The notes under the pieces were generated by a model. That model had not been told where the DNA came from, made no database searches, and saw nothing but the letters and a program-made list of their open reading frames with translations. DNA of 64,000 nucleotides from Alphaproteobacteria bacterium (GTDB taxonomy: Bacteria; Pseudomonadota; Alphaproteobacteria; Micavibrionales; UBA2020), in NCBI GenBank assembly GCA_025934695.1, contig JAICWS010000002.1:1157187-1221186 (forward strand), given 5' to 3'. Position numbers and translations under genes: made by a program. Below are positions 7,805 through 17,020 of the stretch, one piece after another (positions within the stretch are counted from its first letter, which is position 1; every line of letters starts with the position of its first letter).

Positions 7805-9370
7805 ATGAATATCCCCGCCGCGCCGCATGTGAAGATGGATGATGAGCCGCCCTTGCAAAAGGGCTTCATCACGCTGTCCATCATGCTGGCGACGATCATG
7901 CAGGCGCTGGATACCACCATCGCCAACGTGGCCCTGCCGCATATGCAGGGGGAATTGTCGGCGACCGACGAGCAGATTTCCTGGGTGCTCACGTCATATA
8001 TTATTTCCGCCGCCATCATGACCGCGCCGTCGGGCGTGCTCGCCGCGAAGTTCGGCCGCAAGAAGCTGTTTCTGATCAGCGTGATCGGCTTCACCATTGC
8101 CTCGGTCCTCTGCGGCATCGCGACGACGCTGCCTGAAATGGTGCTGTTCCGCCTGTTCCAGGGCGTCTTCGGCGCGGCGCTGGTGCCGCTCTCCCAAGCC
8201 GTGTTGCTCGATATCAACCCGCAGCACCGCCACGGGCAGGCGATGGCCATGTGGGGCGTCGGCGTCATGCTGGGGCCGATTTTGGGACCGACGCTGGGTG
8301 GCTGGATCACCGAATATTACGACTGGCGCTGGTGCTTCTTCATCAATGTGCCGATCGGCATTTTCGCGACGCTGGGTCTCGCCGGCTTCATGCCCGAGAC
8401 GAAGCTCGACCCCAACCGCCGCTTCGACATTTTCGGCTTCGCGTTGCTCAGCCTCGGCCTCGGCGCGATGCAGATGATGCTCGACCGCGGCGAGACCAAG
8501 GACTGGTTTTCCTCGCCCGAGATCATTGGCGAAGGGCTGGTGTCGCTCACCTCCTTCTACATGTTCTTCGTGCATATCCTGACGGCGGAAAAGCCCTTTA
8601 TCGACCCCGCGATGTTCAAGGACCGGAATTATTCCTTCTCGCTGATGTTCATGTTCGTCATGGGCATCCTGATCCTCGCGACCATGGCGCTGCTGCCGCC
8701 CTACCTGCAGGGGCTGATGGGCTATCCGGTCGTCACGACCGGCGTCGTGCTGGCGCCGCGCGGTGTGGGGACGATGTTCGCGATGCTGCTGGCCGGCCGG
8801 CTGCTCGGCAAGATCGACGTTCGCTACATCATTTTCACGGGCCTGTCGCTCACGGCCCTGTCGCTGTGGCAGATGAGCGAATTCAACCTCGAGATTTCGG
8901 TCGCCATGCTGGTGAAGACGGGCCTCCTCCAGGGCTTCGGCATGGGCTTCGTCTTCGTTCCCTTGAGCACCGTCGCCTATGCGACACTGCCCGGCCACTT
9001 CCGCAACGATGCGACGGCGGTCTTCAGCCTGATCCGCAACATCGGCTCCAGCATCGGCGTGTCGGTGATGGTGACGCTGGTCGCGCAGTATACGCAAATC
9101 AACCACGCTGAGCTGGGCGCGCGCCTCTCGCCCTTCGGCATGGACGCGGCGCTGCTGCACGTCGTTCCGCAGGTGCCGATCAACGTCTATTCGACCGCGG
9201 GGCTGGAAATCCTCAATGGCGAAGTCACGCGCCAGGCCGCGGCCATTTCCTATCTCAACGACTTCCGCGCGATGGTTTACGTAGTGTTGGCGGCGATGCT
9301 GATCCTCCCGCTCCTGAAGGTCAAGCGCCATGCGCCACCGCCGGGCGAAGCCATGGCGGCGATGGAGTAA
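7805..9370 (+). CDS. emrB: EmrB/QacA-family MFS drug transporter (DHA2)
   Basis: A 521-residue proton-driven exporter of the 14-helix DHA2 family. Near the N-terminus IMQALDTTIANVALPHM is the family's helix-1 motif; the A-like motif GVLAAKFGRKKLF follows between helices 2 and 3, and antiporter motif C appears as GVGVMLGPILGPTLGGWI. It starts 12 bases after emrA. The expected role is export of hydrophobic drugs or phenolics through the EmrA adaptor and the outer membrane factor encoded next. Substrate range is unknown. Confidence 0.93.
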   Translation: MNIPAAPHVKMDDEPPLQKGFITLSIMLATIMQALDTTIANVALPHMQGELSATDEQISWVLTSYIISAAIMTAPSGVLAAKFGRKKLFLISVIGFTIASVLCGIATTLPEMVLFRLFQGVFGAALVPLSQAVLLDINPQHRHGQAMAMWGVGVMLGPILGPTLGGWITEYYDWRWCFFINVPIGIFATLGLAGFMPETKLDPNRRFDIFGFALLSLGLGAMQMMLDRGETKDWFSSPEIIGEGLVSLTSFYMFFVHILTAEKPFIDPAMFKDRNYSFSLMFMFVMGILILATMALLPPYLQGLMGYPVVTTGVVLAPRGVGTMFAMLLAGRLLGKIDVRYIIFTGLSLTALSLWQMSEFNLEISVAMLVKTGLLQGFGMGFVFVPLSTVAYATLPGHFRNDATAVFSLIRNIGSSIGVSVMVTLVAQYTQINHAELGARLSPFGMDAALLHVVPQVPINVYSTAGLEILNGEVTRQAAAISYLNDFRAMVYVVLAAMLILPLLKVKRHAPPPGEAMAAME

Positions 9371-9503
9371 CCATGGCTGCTGGAAATTTCACAGTTCGCC
9401 GTTTATGTGATAGCTTAACGATGGCCGCCTGCGCCTCTTCCGGCGCCATCTTCCTTCCTTTCGGCGCGGCTGGATCCGGCTGCCCTCTTCTCGGAGAAAC
9501 TAT

Positions 9504-10943
9504 ATGAAAAAACTCGTATCCACCCTCGCCATCGTGGCGGTCCTGTCGGGCTGCTCGCTGATCCCGCATTACCATCGCCCGGGCGTCGACATGCCGGCCG
9601 ACTGGAAGGGCGGCAAGATCGTCATGGCGCCGGCCAGCATCAACGCTGACTGGTGGCGGAATTTCGACAACAAGGAGCTCGACGCGCTGATGGATCTGGC
9701 GCTCGCCAACAATAACGACCTGCGCGCGGCGATCGCGCGCATCCAGCAGGCGCGGGCGGATCTCAAGATCGCGGGCGCGCCGCTCTATCCCACGATCGAC
9801 GCAGTCGGTAACGCCGGCGGCGACATTGTGTCGGCCAAGGGCCGGACGGCCACCTGGGTCCCCAACAACAACGGCGGCCTGCAGGTGGGCTATGAGGTGG
9901 ATCTCTTCGGCGGCAATCGCGCGGGACTGAAAGTCGCGCGCGAGAATTTCACCGGCAGCGTCTTCGACCATGACGCGCTGGCGCTTGTCATTATGAGCGA
10001 GGTGGCCAAAGGCTATTTCAGCCTCGTGTCCCTGAACGAGCGCGTGCAGATCGCCGAAAGCAACCTCGCCAACGAGCGTAGCGTCATGAAGATCGTGCAG
10101 GCGCGGTTCGACGCGGGCTCGTCCTCGGCGCTCGACGTATCGCGCCAGAAATCTGAAGTCGCGACGAACGAGGCCGCGCTGGCGGCGCTTAAGAACCAGG
10201 CGAACGCGGCGGAAGACGCGCTGTCCGTCCTCGTCGGCGAGGCGCCGCAGAAATTCCACCTGAAGATCACCGCCTTGCGCCAGGTGAGGGTGCCCAAGGT
10301 GCCGCTGTCGCAGCCCTCGACAATCGTCGAGCAGCGCCCCGACATCCGCAAATCAGAACAGGACCTGCTGGCGGCGAACGCGAATATCGGCGTGGCGCGC
10401 GCGGCCCTGTTCCCGAACCTGACGCTGGGTACGACCGTCCTCGGCGGCACCAGCGCGCTATTCGGCGCCCAAGGCATGGCGGTCGAACTTGCGGCGACGC
10501 TTGTCGCGCCGATCTTCCACGGTGGCGCTTTACGCGGCGGCGTGGAGAAAGCCAACGCGCGGGAGATGGAGCTGGCGGAGAACTATCGCAAGATCGTGCT
10601 CACCTCGTTGCAGGAAGTCGAGGATGCCCTGTCAGCCGCGAAAGCCGCGCGCCAACGCGAGGCCGCGCTGGCCGTCGCCATGGCGGAATCGCAAAAGACC
10701 TACAACCTGTCGAAAGACCTTTACCAGGCGGGCTCGGTCGATTACCAGACCATGCTGGACTCGCAACGTACGCTGCTCACGGCGGAAGACACACACGCCC
10801 AGGCGCAGCTTGAACTGCTGAATGCCGACGTCGACCTGTACAAGGCGCTCGGCGGCGGCTGGCACAACGGCCCGGCGAAAGTGGTGGTCAAGCCGGTCAA
10901 GAAGGTTGTCGTTGTGAAGCACGCGAAGGCAAAGAAGAAGTAA
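9504..10943 (+). CDS. Outer membrane efflux lipoprotein, NodT/OprM family
   Basis: A TolC-like outer membrane factor of 479 residues. The signal peptide ends in lipobox LSGC (about C17), so it is a lipoprotein. Two copies of the outer membrane efflux repeat follow, with typical features such as DLRAAIARIQQARADL, EVDLFGG and RPDIRKSEQDLLAANANIGVARAALFP split across the body. A lysine/valine-rich tail (KVVVKPVKK) ends the protein. It lies 133 bases after emrB and is likely the exit duct of the EmrAB-type pump. Confidence 0.92.
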   Translation: MKKLVSTLAIVAVLSGCSLIPHYHRPGVDMPADWKGGKIVMAPASINADWWRNFDNKELDALMDLALANNNDLRAAIARIQQARADLKIAGAPLYPTIDAVGNAGGDIVSAKGRTATWVPNNNGGLQVGYEVDLFGGNRAGLKVARENFTGSVFDHDALALVIMSEVAKGYFSLVSLNERVQIAESNLANERSVMKIVQARFDAGSSSALDVSRQKSEVATNEAALAALKNQANAAEDALSVLVGEAPQKFHLKITALRQVRVPKVPLSQPSTIVEQRPDIRKSEQDLLAANANIGVARAALFPNLTLGTTVLGGTSALFGAQGMAVELAATLVAPIFHGGALRGGVEKANAREMELAENYRKIVLTSLQEVEDALSAAKAARQREAALAVAMAESQKTYNLSKDLYQAGSVDYQTMLDSQRTLLTAEDTHAQAQLELLNADVDLYKALGGGWHNGPAKVVVKPVKKVVVVKHAKAKKK

Positions 10944-11005
10944 GCGGTTTTAACCTCTTTGCTTTTAGCGCAGAGATGCTTGTCCTGTGCAATTCTCTAA
11001 ATTTG

Positions 11006-11106
11006 CCACCCCGGCGAAAGCCGGGGTCCAGAAGCGCGTCCGCGCGTCATATGAGTCATACACGCCGCAGACGCGGCGTGCTGGACCCCGGCGTTCGCCG
11101 GGGTGG
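11006..11106. repeat. Palindromic intergenic element, copy 1
   Basis: An inverted-repeat element of about 101 bases between the convergent efflux lipoprotein and potF genes. Each end is itself a hairpin: CCCCGGCGAAAGCCGGGG at left and CCCCGGCGTTCGCCGGGG at right, flanked by TCCAG/CTGGA. Inside are a GCGTCATATGAGTCAT segment and a smaller hairpin CACGCCGC-N4-GCGGCGTG (11061-11080). Copy 2 at 13826-13927 shares the ends and part of the core. It may also end transcription from both sides. Confidence 0.8.
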
Positions 11107-11128
11107 CGCTTGTGTTTGAGTGCGGGGG

Positions 11129-12154
11129 TTACTTCAACAACCGTTCCCAGATCTTCTCGTAATTCTTGACCACCTCGGGCGGGCAGGTGATCGAGACTTC
11201 GCCTTTGACGCCCGCGGGAATGTTGAATTCCGGGGCATCGCGGAAGTCGTCGGGTAGCAGCGGCTTCGCCGCCTCGAGCGAGGGGACCATGCCGGCGTAC
11301 TGGGCATATTCGGCCATATTCTCGGGCTTCATCACGAATTCGATGAATTTCTTCGCGGCGTCCACGTTCTTCGCCGCGGCCGGGATGGCGAGGTTGTCGG
11401 CCCAGATTTCGACGCCCTCTTTCGGATAGACGTATTTGATCGCCGGGTTGTTCTTGCGCGCGCGATACGCATCGCCCGACCAGGCCATCTGCATGGCGAC
11501 CTCGTTGGCGGCCAGCCGCTCGACATAGCCGGTTGCGCCGTACACCTTCACGAAAGGCTTCTGGTTCGTCAACAATTCCTGGATTGCCTTGTAGGTTTCG
11601 GGCTTGTTCTCGCAATAGGGCTTGCCGAGCGCGATGGAGGCGAGGTCCATGACGGTCGAGGTGTCGTCGAGCATGCCGAGCGAGGCGGCTTCGCCCACGG
11701 GCCGCTTGAAGAACTGGTTCCAGCTTGTGACCTCTTCCTTCGTCAGTTTCGTGTCGACGGCGATGGCGGTCGTGCCCCAGAACAAGGGCAGGGCGTATTT
11801 ATAGTCCGGATCATAAGCCGGGTTCTTCACCATCGCCGACATTTTTGCGCCGAAAGCCTTCACCTCATCTGGCAGCGGCATCAGCAGGTTTTCGCCGGTC
11901 AGCAGCGGCACGTAATTGCCGGAAGGCGCTACGATATCATAAGCGCCGCCGGATTTCAGCTTCGCCAGCAGCGTGTCGTTGCTGGAATAAATATCGGCCA
12001 CGACCTTGATACCGGTTTCCTGCTCGAATTTCTTGAACAGCACCGTGTCGGCATAAGTATCCCAGGTATAGATGTACAGCTTCTGTTCATCAGCCGATGC
12101 GCCGTGCATGAAAAGAAACATCAATGCGGCGGCGGCGATAAGTTTTAGTTTCAT
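11129..12154 (-). CDS. potF: Polyamine ABC transporter, periplasmic binding protein
   Basis: A 341-residue PotD/PotF-family binding protein with a Sec signal peptide ending MHGASA. The mature N-terminus LYIYTWDTYAD is the hallmark of spermidine/putrescine binders, followed by FEQETGIKV and GAYDIVAPSGNYV. It captures putrescine or spermidine for the PotGHI importer encoded upstream. It is the last gene of the minus-strand operon, one base after the second permease gene. Whether it prefers putrescine (PotF) or spermidine (PotD) cannot be told by eye, so the symbol is indicative. Confidence 0.88.
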   Translation of the reverse strand: MKLKLIAAAALMFLFMHGASADEQKLYIYTWDTYADTVLFKKFEQETGIKVVADIYSSNDTLLAKLKSGGAYDIVAPSGNYVPLLTGENLLMPLPDEVKAFGAKMSAMVKNPAYDPDYKYALPLFWGTTAIAVDTKLTKEEVTSWNQFFKRPVGEAASLGMLDDTSTVMDLASIALGKPYCENKPETYKAIQELLTNQKPFVKVYGATGYVERLAANEVAMQMAWSGDAYRARKNNPAIKYVYPKEGVEIWADNLAIPAAAKNVDAAKKFIEFVMKPENMAEYAQYAGMVPSLEAAKPLLPDDFRDAPEFNIPAGVKGEVSITCPPEVVKNYEKIWERLLK

Positions 12155-12155
12155 G

Positions 12156-12941
12156 TCAGGTTTTCCTCTGGTTCATCCGGTACGACATTAGCACGAACGC
12201 GATCGAAATCACGAGCAGGATGGAGGAAATGGCGTTGATCTCGGGCGTGATCCCTTTGCGCACCATGCTGTAGATATAGACGGGCAGCGTCATGGCGCCC
12301 GGCGGCGCCACCATCTGGGTGATGATGAAATCGTCGATGGAGGTGATGAAGGCCAGCATCGCGCCAGAGACGATGCCGGGCATGAGCAGCGGTAGCGTCA
12401 CGTGGCGCGCCGTGCGCCAGGGTGTTGCGTAAAGATCCGCCGCCGCTTCCGCCATCGCGGGCGGAATAGTCTCAATGCGCGCGCGGATCGGCGAATAGGC
12501 GAAGGGGATGCAGAAGACGATATGCGCGATCAGCACGTTGCCCAATCCCAAATGCAGGCCAATGGCCGCGAAATAGGTCATCGAGGCCATGGCGATGACG
12601 ATTTCCGGGATCAGCAGCGGCAGCGTCATCAGCGTATAGGTTGTCTGCCCCGTGCGTCTGCCGACATGCCCGCCGCGCATTGCCAGCGCCACCAGCAGGG
12701 CGATAATCGTCGAAGCAATCGTGGCGCCCGTCCCGACGATCAGCGAATTCAGCGTGGCGCGGCGCAGGTCGTCGTTCTGCAGGGCAGCAGCATACCAGTT
12801 CGTGCCGAAACCTTCCCATACGGTGATGAGCTGCCCCGAATTGAACGAGAACAGGATCACGACCACGATGGGCACGTAGAGAAAAGCCAGCGCCGACCAG
12901 GCGGTCGACGCGAAACCGGGAATTTTGATTTCGCCCGCCAC
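12156..12941 (-). CDS. potI: Polyamine ABC transporter permease
   Basis: A 261-residue inner membrane permease with about six membrane segments. The cytoplasmic EAA loop is seen as MAEAAADLYATPWRTARHVTLPL, which docks onto the ATPase. The N-terminal FLYVPIVVVILFSFN is typical of PotC/PotI. It is one base from both its neighbours and forms the import channel with the PotH-type permease. Confidence 0.9.
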   Translation of the reverse strand: MAGEIKIPGFASTAWSALAFLYVPIVVVILFSFNSGQLITVWEGFGTNWYAAALQNDDLRRATLNSLIVGTGATIASTIIALLVALAMRGGHVGRRTGQTTYTLMTLPLLIPEIVIAMASMTYFAAIGLHLGLGNVLIAHIVFCIPFAYSPIRARIETIPPAMAEAAADLYATPWRTARHVTLPLLMPGIVSGAMLAFITSIDDFIITQMVAPPGAMTLPVYIYSMVRKGITPEINAISSILLVISIAFVLMSYRMNQRKT

Positions 12942-12942
12942 G

Positions 12943-13815
12943 CTACACCAACTCCTTCATGCCGCCGCGCCGTGCCATGAGCATGAGACCGAGCAGCACG
13001 ACCGCCATCAGCACGACGGAGGAGGCCGCGCCGAAAGGCCAGTTTCCGGCGGTGCCGAACTGCTGCTCGATCATGGTGCCGATCATCAGCGATTGCCCGC
13101 CGCCGAGCAGGGCGGGCGCGAGATACGAACCGATGGCCGGGATGAAGACCAGCACGCAGCCTGCCACGATGCCGGGCATGGCGAGCGGGATCGTCACCTT
13201 CCACAGCGTGCGCCAGCGATTGGCGTAAAGGTCGGCGGCGGCTTCGGTGAGCCGCCAATCCATGCGCTCGAGGTTCGCATAGATCGGCAGCACCATGAAG
13301 GGCAGGTAGCTGTAGAGCAGGCCGATGCCGACCGCGAAATCATTATAGAGCAAGGGCAGGGGCTGCGAAATTAGATGCGCCTTGACGAGCAGGTTATTCA
13401 GGATGCCGTCGGTGCGCAGGATCAGGATCCAGGCATAGGTACGGATGAGCAGGTTCGTCCAGAACGGAATGGTGACGAGCATGATCCAGAGATTGCGCTT
13501 TTCCGGCGCACGCGTGGCCATGTGATAGGCCATGGGAAAACCCATGAGCAGGCACAGGGCGGTGCACAGCGCCGCGAGTTTCAGCGAGCGCCAGAAGACT
13601 TCCAGGTACTGCGTGTCGAACACCAGCTTGCCATCGAAATCGCGGTCAAAAAAAATTTGCACGTAAGCGGCGAAGCTGGGCGGCCATTCAACGCCGCCCG
13701 GGTAATGCGCGGTCAGGAAGGAATATCCCGTCACCAGCACCAGCGGCGCCGCGAAGAACACCGTCATGACGAGGAGGAAGGGCAGGACGAGGTAGAAGGA
13801 GGGGGTGCGGGTCAT
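12943..13815 (-). CDS. potH: Polyamine ABC transporter permease
   Basis: A 290-residue PotB/PotH-type permease. The N-terminal segment LVLPFLLVMTVFFAAPL and the motif TIPFWTNLLIRTYAW are characteristic, and the EAA loop is LTEAAADLYANRWRTLWKVTIPL. It pairs with the PotI-type permease to form the channel. A 102-base palindromic repeat (13826-13927) separates it from the ATPase gene upstream, which may change the amounts of ATPase and membrane subunits. Confidence 0.9.
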   Translation of the reverse strand: MTRTPSFYLVLPFLLVMTVFFAAPLVLVTGYSFLTAHYPGGVEWPPSFAAYVQIFFDRDFDGKLVFDTQYLEVFWRSLKLAALCTALCLLMGFPMAYHMATRAPEKRNLWIMLVTIPFWTNLLIRTYAWILILRTDGILNNLLVKAHLISQPLPLLYNDFAVGIGLLYSYLPFMVLPIYANLERMDWRLTEAAADLYANRWRTLWKVTIPLAMPGIVAGCVLVFIPAIGSYLAPALLGGGQSLMIGTMIEQQFGTAGNWPFGAASSVVLMAVVLLGLMLMARRGGMKELV

Positions 13816-13825
13816 GTATATCCTG

Positions 13826-13927
13826 CCCCACCCCGGCGAAAGCCGGGGCCCAGCCCTTCGGCGTCTGCCGCAGATGAGTCATATGACGCGTAGACACGCT
13901 TCTGGATCCCGGCTTTCGCCGGGATGG
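13826..13927. repeat. Palindromic intergenic element, copy 2 (inside the pot operon)
   Basis: A second copy of the palindromic element, with end hairpins CCCCGGCGAAAGCCGGGG at left and CCCGGCTTTCGCCGGG at right, plus outer CCAG/CTGG bases. The core holds ATGAGTCATATGACGCG, which resembles the core of copy 1 read on the other strand. It fills most of the gap between the ATPase gene and the first permease gene of one operon. Confidence 0.8.
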
Positions 13928-13936
13928 GCTCAGGTT

Positions 13937-14941
13937 TCAGGCCGCGCATCGGATGATCCTGTCTGGCGCGATGTCGAGCGTCACGCGGTCGGTGATTTTG
14001 AGGTTGCGGGGCTCTTCGCCGGCGATCGTGACCATTTCGCCGCTGTCGAGCTGGACGAGGTAATGGGTGATCGCGCCGCGATAGGTGATGTGCGAGAGAG
14101 TGCCCATCGTGCGCACCATGCCCTTGAGCATGCCCGAGGCGAAGCTCGCGTCCTCGGGCCGGAAGCCCACGTCGTTCACGCCGTCGAGACCGAGGGTCGA
14201 GGGCTTCACGAAATTGCAGATGCCGATGAACCCCGCCACGAAGCGCGTCGCCGGGTGATGATAGACGTCCTGCGGTGTGCCCAGCTGGGCGACCTTGCCG
14301 CTGTCCATCACCGCGATGCGGTCGGACATGGAGAGCGCCTCGTCCTGGTCGTGCGTGACGAAGATGAAGGTGATGCCGGTGTCGCGCTGAAGTCTTTTCA
14401 GTTCCACCTGCATTTCCTTGCGCAGCTTGTAATCGAGCGCCGACAGCGATTCATCGAGCAACAATATTTTTGGCCGGTTGACGAGCGCACGGGCCAGCGC
14501 CACGCGCTGCTGCTGTCCGCCTGAAAGCTGCGCGGGCTTGCGTTCCGCCATGCCTTCCATGCGCACCAGGCTCAAGGCCTCCGCCACCGCTCTTTTGATG
14601 TCGCTTTCCGGCTTGTCCTGCATACGGAGACCGAAGGCGATGTTGTCGGCAACGGTCATATGCGGGAACAGGGCGTAGCTCTGGAACACGGTGTTGACGG
14701 GCCGCCGGTGGGGGGGCAGGGGCGCGATGTCCTCACCGTCGAGCAATATCTTCCCATCGTCTACACTCTCCAGCCCGGCGATCATGCGCAGCAGCGTGGT
14801 CTTGCCGCAGCCCGACGGGCCCAGCAGCGTGAAGAATTCATTCGGATGGATGTTCAGCGACACGTGGTCGACCGCCCGCACCGCACCCGACGAATGCGCG
14901 AAAACCTTGACCACGGAATCAATGACGAGGCCCTCTGACAT
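13937..14941 (-). CDS. potG: Polyamine ABC transporter ATP-binding protein
   Basis: A 334-residue ABC ATPase of the PotA/PotG family. Walker A is GPSGCGKTT (about residues 38-46), the signature is [15 protein letters not shown], Walker B is [12 protein letters not shown], and the C-terminal TOBE-like domain ([10 protein letters not shown]) ends the protein. It is the first gene of the operon and powers polyamine import. The Q-loop region [13 protein letters not shown] is intact. The palindromic element follows 9 bases after its stop. Confidence 0.92.
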   Translation of the reverse strand: MSEGLVIDSVVKVFAHSSGAVRAVDHVSLNIHPNEFFTLLGPSGCGKTTLLRMIAGLESVDDGKILLDGEDIAPLPPHRRPVNTVFQSYALFPHMTVADNIAFGLRMQDKPESDIKRAVAEALSLVRMEGMAERKPAQLSGGQQQRVALARALVNRPKILLLDESLSALDYKLRKEMQVELKRLQRDTGITFIFVTHDQDEALSMSDRIAVMDSGKVAQLGTPQDVYHHPATRFVAGFIGICNFVKPSTLGLDGVNDVGFRPEDASFASGMLKGMVRTMGTLSHITYRGAITHYLVQLDSGEMVTIAGEEPRNLKITDRVTLDIAPDRIIRCAA

Positions 14942-15085
14942 GAACGCGCCTTTCGCCTTTCTGGATTTGCCCTTTCTTTATCCCAAAAACCGTTTCGGGA
15001 GGGAAAGAATATTTATGCCTTGTTTTTGCATAACGGGAGAATGGAAGCGCATGGGCGGCATCCATCGCCTGTGGTAAAGTTTCGC

Positions 15086-15646
15086 ATGCATTCCTTGTTC
15101 GCTGTCATCCTCGTTTATCTCGCGATCGGGCTCGCTTTCTTCCTGATCATGGGCGGTCCTTTGTCGCGCGAAAAAGACGTCGGCTGGCTGGGCGCCTTCA
15201 TGATGTCGGTTTTCTGGCCGGCGACCCTGTTCCAATTCAATATGTGGATGAGGTGGGGCCAGAAGCCCTCATGGCGTTCCGGGCCGGAGGACGAGCGGAC
15301 GAACCGGTCCGGCGGGCCATCGGCCTACAGGCAGGAAGGCTGGGCAGCCCAGGCCGAGCCGCCGCGGCAGCAGCAGCCGCAATCGCAGGAGAACGTGCAA
15401 AAAGCCAGCTACAACCAGCTTGTTTTCGGCGACGACGCGCAGCAAGGCATGGAAGAGGAAATCGACGACGACGATGTCGAGGCCTTTATCGCGGCGCAGT
15501 TCGGTCACCAGAGCGCGCCGCTTCAGCAGCACGCAACCATCAGCTACAAACGCACCGGCATTTCGAAAACCTATCCCGCCGGGACGATTTTCCCCGATGC
15601 TTTCATCGCCGACTGGAAGGCCGGCTTTTTCAGTACAGTTCCGTAG
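15086..15646 (+). CDS. Hypothetical membrane protein (186 aa)
   Basis: No family recognised. The first ~50 residues form two closely spaced hydrophobic segments (LFAVILVYLAIGLAFFLIMGG and WLGAFMMSVFWPATLF), followed by a hydrophilic, Gln- and Pro-rich cytoplasmic region with an acidic stretch (EEEIDDDDVEAFIAAQF near residue 129). The ATG at 15086 is chosen because it directly precedes the membrane segment and has GGTAAAG upstream; a TTG at 15020 would add 22 residues. Its 3' end overlaps the convergent gene by 17 bases. Confidence 0.6.
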   Translation: MHSLFAVILVYLAIGLAFFLIMGGPLSREKDVGWLGAFMMSVFWPATLFQFNMWMRWGQKPSWRSGPEDERTNRSGGPSAYRQEGWAAQAEPPRQQQPQSQENVQKASYNQLVFGDDAQQGMEEEIDDDDVEAFIAAQFGHQSAPLQQHATISYKRTGISKTYPAGTIFPDAFIADWKAGFFSTVP

Positions 15647-15956
15647 CGTCGATGATCTTGCGGTCGCGGTCGATCAGGTAGACGTTCCCGCCATAGCTGA
15701 CGTACACGTCGCCTTCCGGCGCCGGCGCGAGCCCGCGCGTGACCGCCAGAGGGAGCACCTGGTAATGGACGGTCTCGGGCAGGATCGTGCCGCGCGTGTA
15801 GAAAGTAACCTGATCGTAATCGGAGGGTTCGACGACGGCGCGACGCAGGATCAGCCGGTCGTTATCGGTGAAATAAAATTCCGCCTTCGCGGGAAGGCTC
15901 ACGGCGATACCGCCGCAGACGACGGCGATACCCAGCAGCTTTGCCAAGGTATTCAT
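15630..15956 (-). CDS. Small periplasmic protein, DUF1236/CigR-like
   Basis: A 108-residue protein with a clear Sec signal peptide (cleavage after PAKA at about residue 25). The mature part has the pattern G-x-LP-x-V-x-Y-x-V-LP, then YVSYGGNVYLIDRDRKIIDATEL, resembling small periplasmic DUF1236 or CigR/RcnB-type proteins in which a Y-x-Y-x(n)-VDP-x-R-x-I-V stretch ends the domain. Function unknown. It is transcribed divergently from the ABC-type exporter pair. Confidence 0.6.
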   Translation of the reverse strand: MNTLAKLLGIAVVCGGIAVSLPAKAEFYFTDNDRLILRRAVVEPSDYDQVTFYTRGTILPETVHYQVLPLAVTRGLAPAPEGDVYVSYGGNVYLIDRDRKIIDATELY

Positions 15957-16087
15957 TGGGGGTCTCCTTTTGTCCGCTAACGGCAGATGGGCCGCTTCGC
16001 TCCTCGAAAAATGCGGCCCAGCCTTTACTTTGATATATCTGCTTGCCCCTGTTACGATAACCCCCGGGAATCAGAAGGGCTTTTCCA

Positions 16088-17020
16088 ATGGCTATGATCA
16101 CCGTCGAAAACCTGAACTTCGACTATCCCGACAAGCGGGCGTTGTTCGACGTGTCTTTTTCCATAGAGACCGGCAGCGTGACGGCGCTGGTCGGCCCCAA
16201 CGGGGCGGGGAAGACCACGCTGCTGCGCTGCATTGCGGCGCTCGAGCGGTACCATAGCGGGAAGATCACCATCGGCGGCCTGGACGTCGCGGACCATCCG
16301 CGCGAGGTCCATCACGTGACGGGTTACCTGTCCGATTTCTTCGGGCTGTACGACACGCTCACCCTGCGGCAGTGCCTGACCTACATGGCCTGGTGCCAGC
16401 GCGTACCGGCGCTTGACGTGAACAAGCGCGTCATCGACATGGCGCTCGACACCGGGCTCGACAAGATGCTCGACCAGCGCGCCGGCACCCTGTCGCGCGG
16501 CTATCGCCAGCGGTTAGGCATCGCGCTCGCGCTCATCCATGACCCGAAGCTTATCATCCTCGACGAGCCCGCCTCGGGCATGGACCCAGAGGCGCGCGTG
16601 CACCTGTCTGCGATGATGCGCAAGCTGCGCGCCGCGGGAAAGACGGTGATCGTCTCCTCGCATATCCTGAACGAGCTCGAGGATTACTGCACCGATATGC
16701 TCGTCATCCAGGGCGGGCGCGTGGCCGAGCATGTGAAACTCCAGGACTATAAAGCGCAGGCGGTGCGCACGCTGAACATCGGTATCACCAATCTTGGCGT
16801 CGCGCATCTCGAAATCCTGAAAAAACAGCCGGGCCTGACGGTGAAGTCGACCGACAAGGACATGGCGACCTGCGAATATGCAGGCAGCCTCGAGGAGCAG
16901 CAGAAGATGCTCCAGTCCCTCATGGCGGCGGGCGTACCGGTTTATACCTTCAGCGTCTCGACGCACAAGCTTGCCGACGCCTATATGGACGTGACGTCCC
17001 GCAAGGAGGTCAAACCGTGA
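16088..17020 (+). CDS. ABC transporter ATP-binding protein
   Basis: A 310-residue ABC ATPase. Walker A is GPNGAGKTT (about residues 37-45), the signature is LSRGYRQRLGIALAL (weakly diverged LSGGQ), and Walker B is LIILDEPASGMD. The D-loop and H-loop (SSHIL) are intact, followed by a C-terminal regulatory region like that of gliding-motility or multidrug-export ATPases. The start has AGAAGGG upstream. Its stop overlaps the GTG start of the membrane partner by four bases, so the two act as one exporter. The substrate is unknown. Confidence 0.88.
   Translation: MAMITVENLNFDYPDKRALFDVSFSIETGSVTALVGPNGAGKTTLLRCIAALERYHSGKITIGGLDVADHPREVHHVTGYLSDFFGLYDTLTLRQCLTYMAWCQRVPALDVNKRVIDMALDTGLDKMLDQRAGTLSRGYRQRLGIALALIHDPKLIILDEPASGMDPEARVHLSAMMRKLRAAGKTVIVSSHILNELEDYCTDMLVIQGGRVAEHVKLQDYKAQAVRTLNIGITNLGVAHLEILKKQPGLTVKSTDKDMATCEYAGSLEEQQKMLQSLMAAGVPVYTFSVSTHKLADAYMDVTSRKEVKP

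Noticed and set aside
7994..9331. 445-codon minus-strand ORF
   Set aside because: Antisense shadow of the emrB gene; highly charged and without family features.
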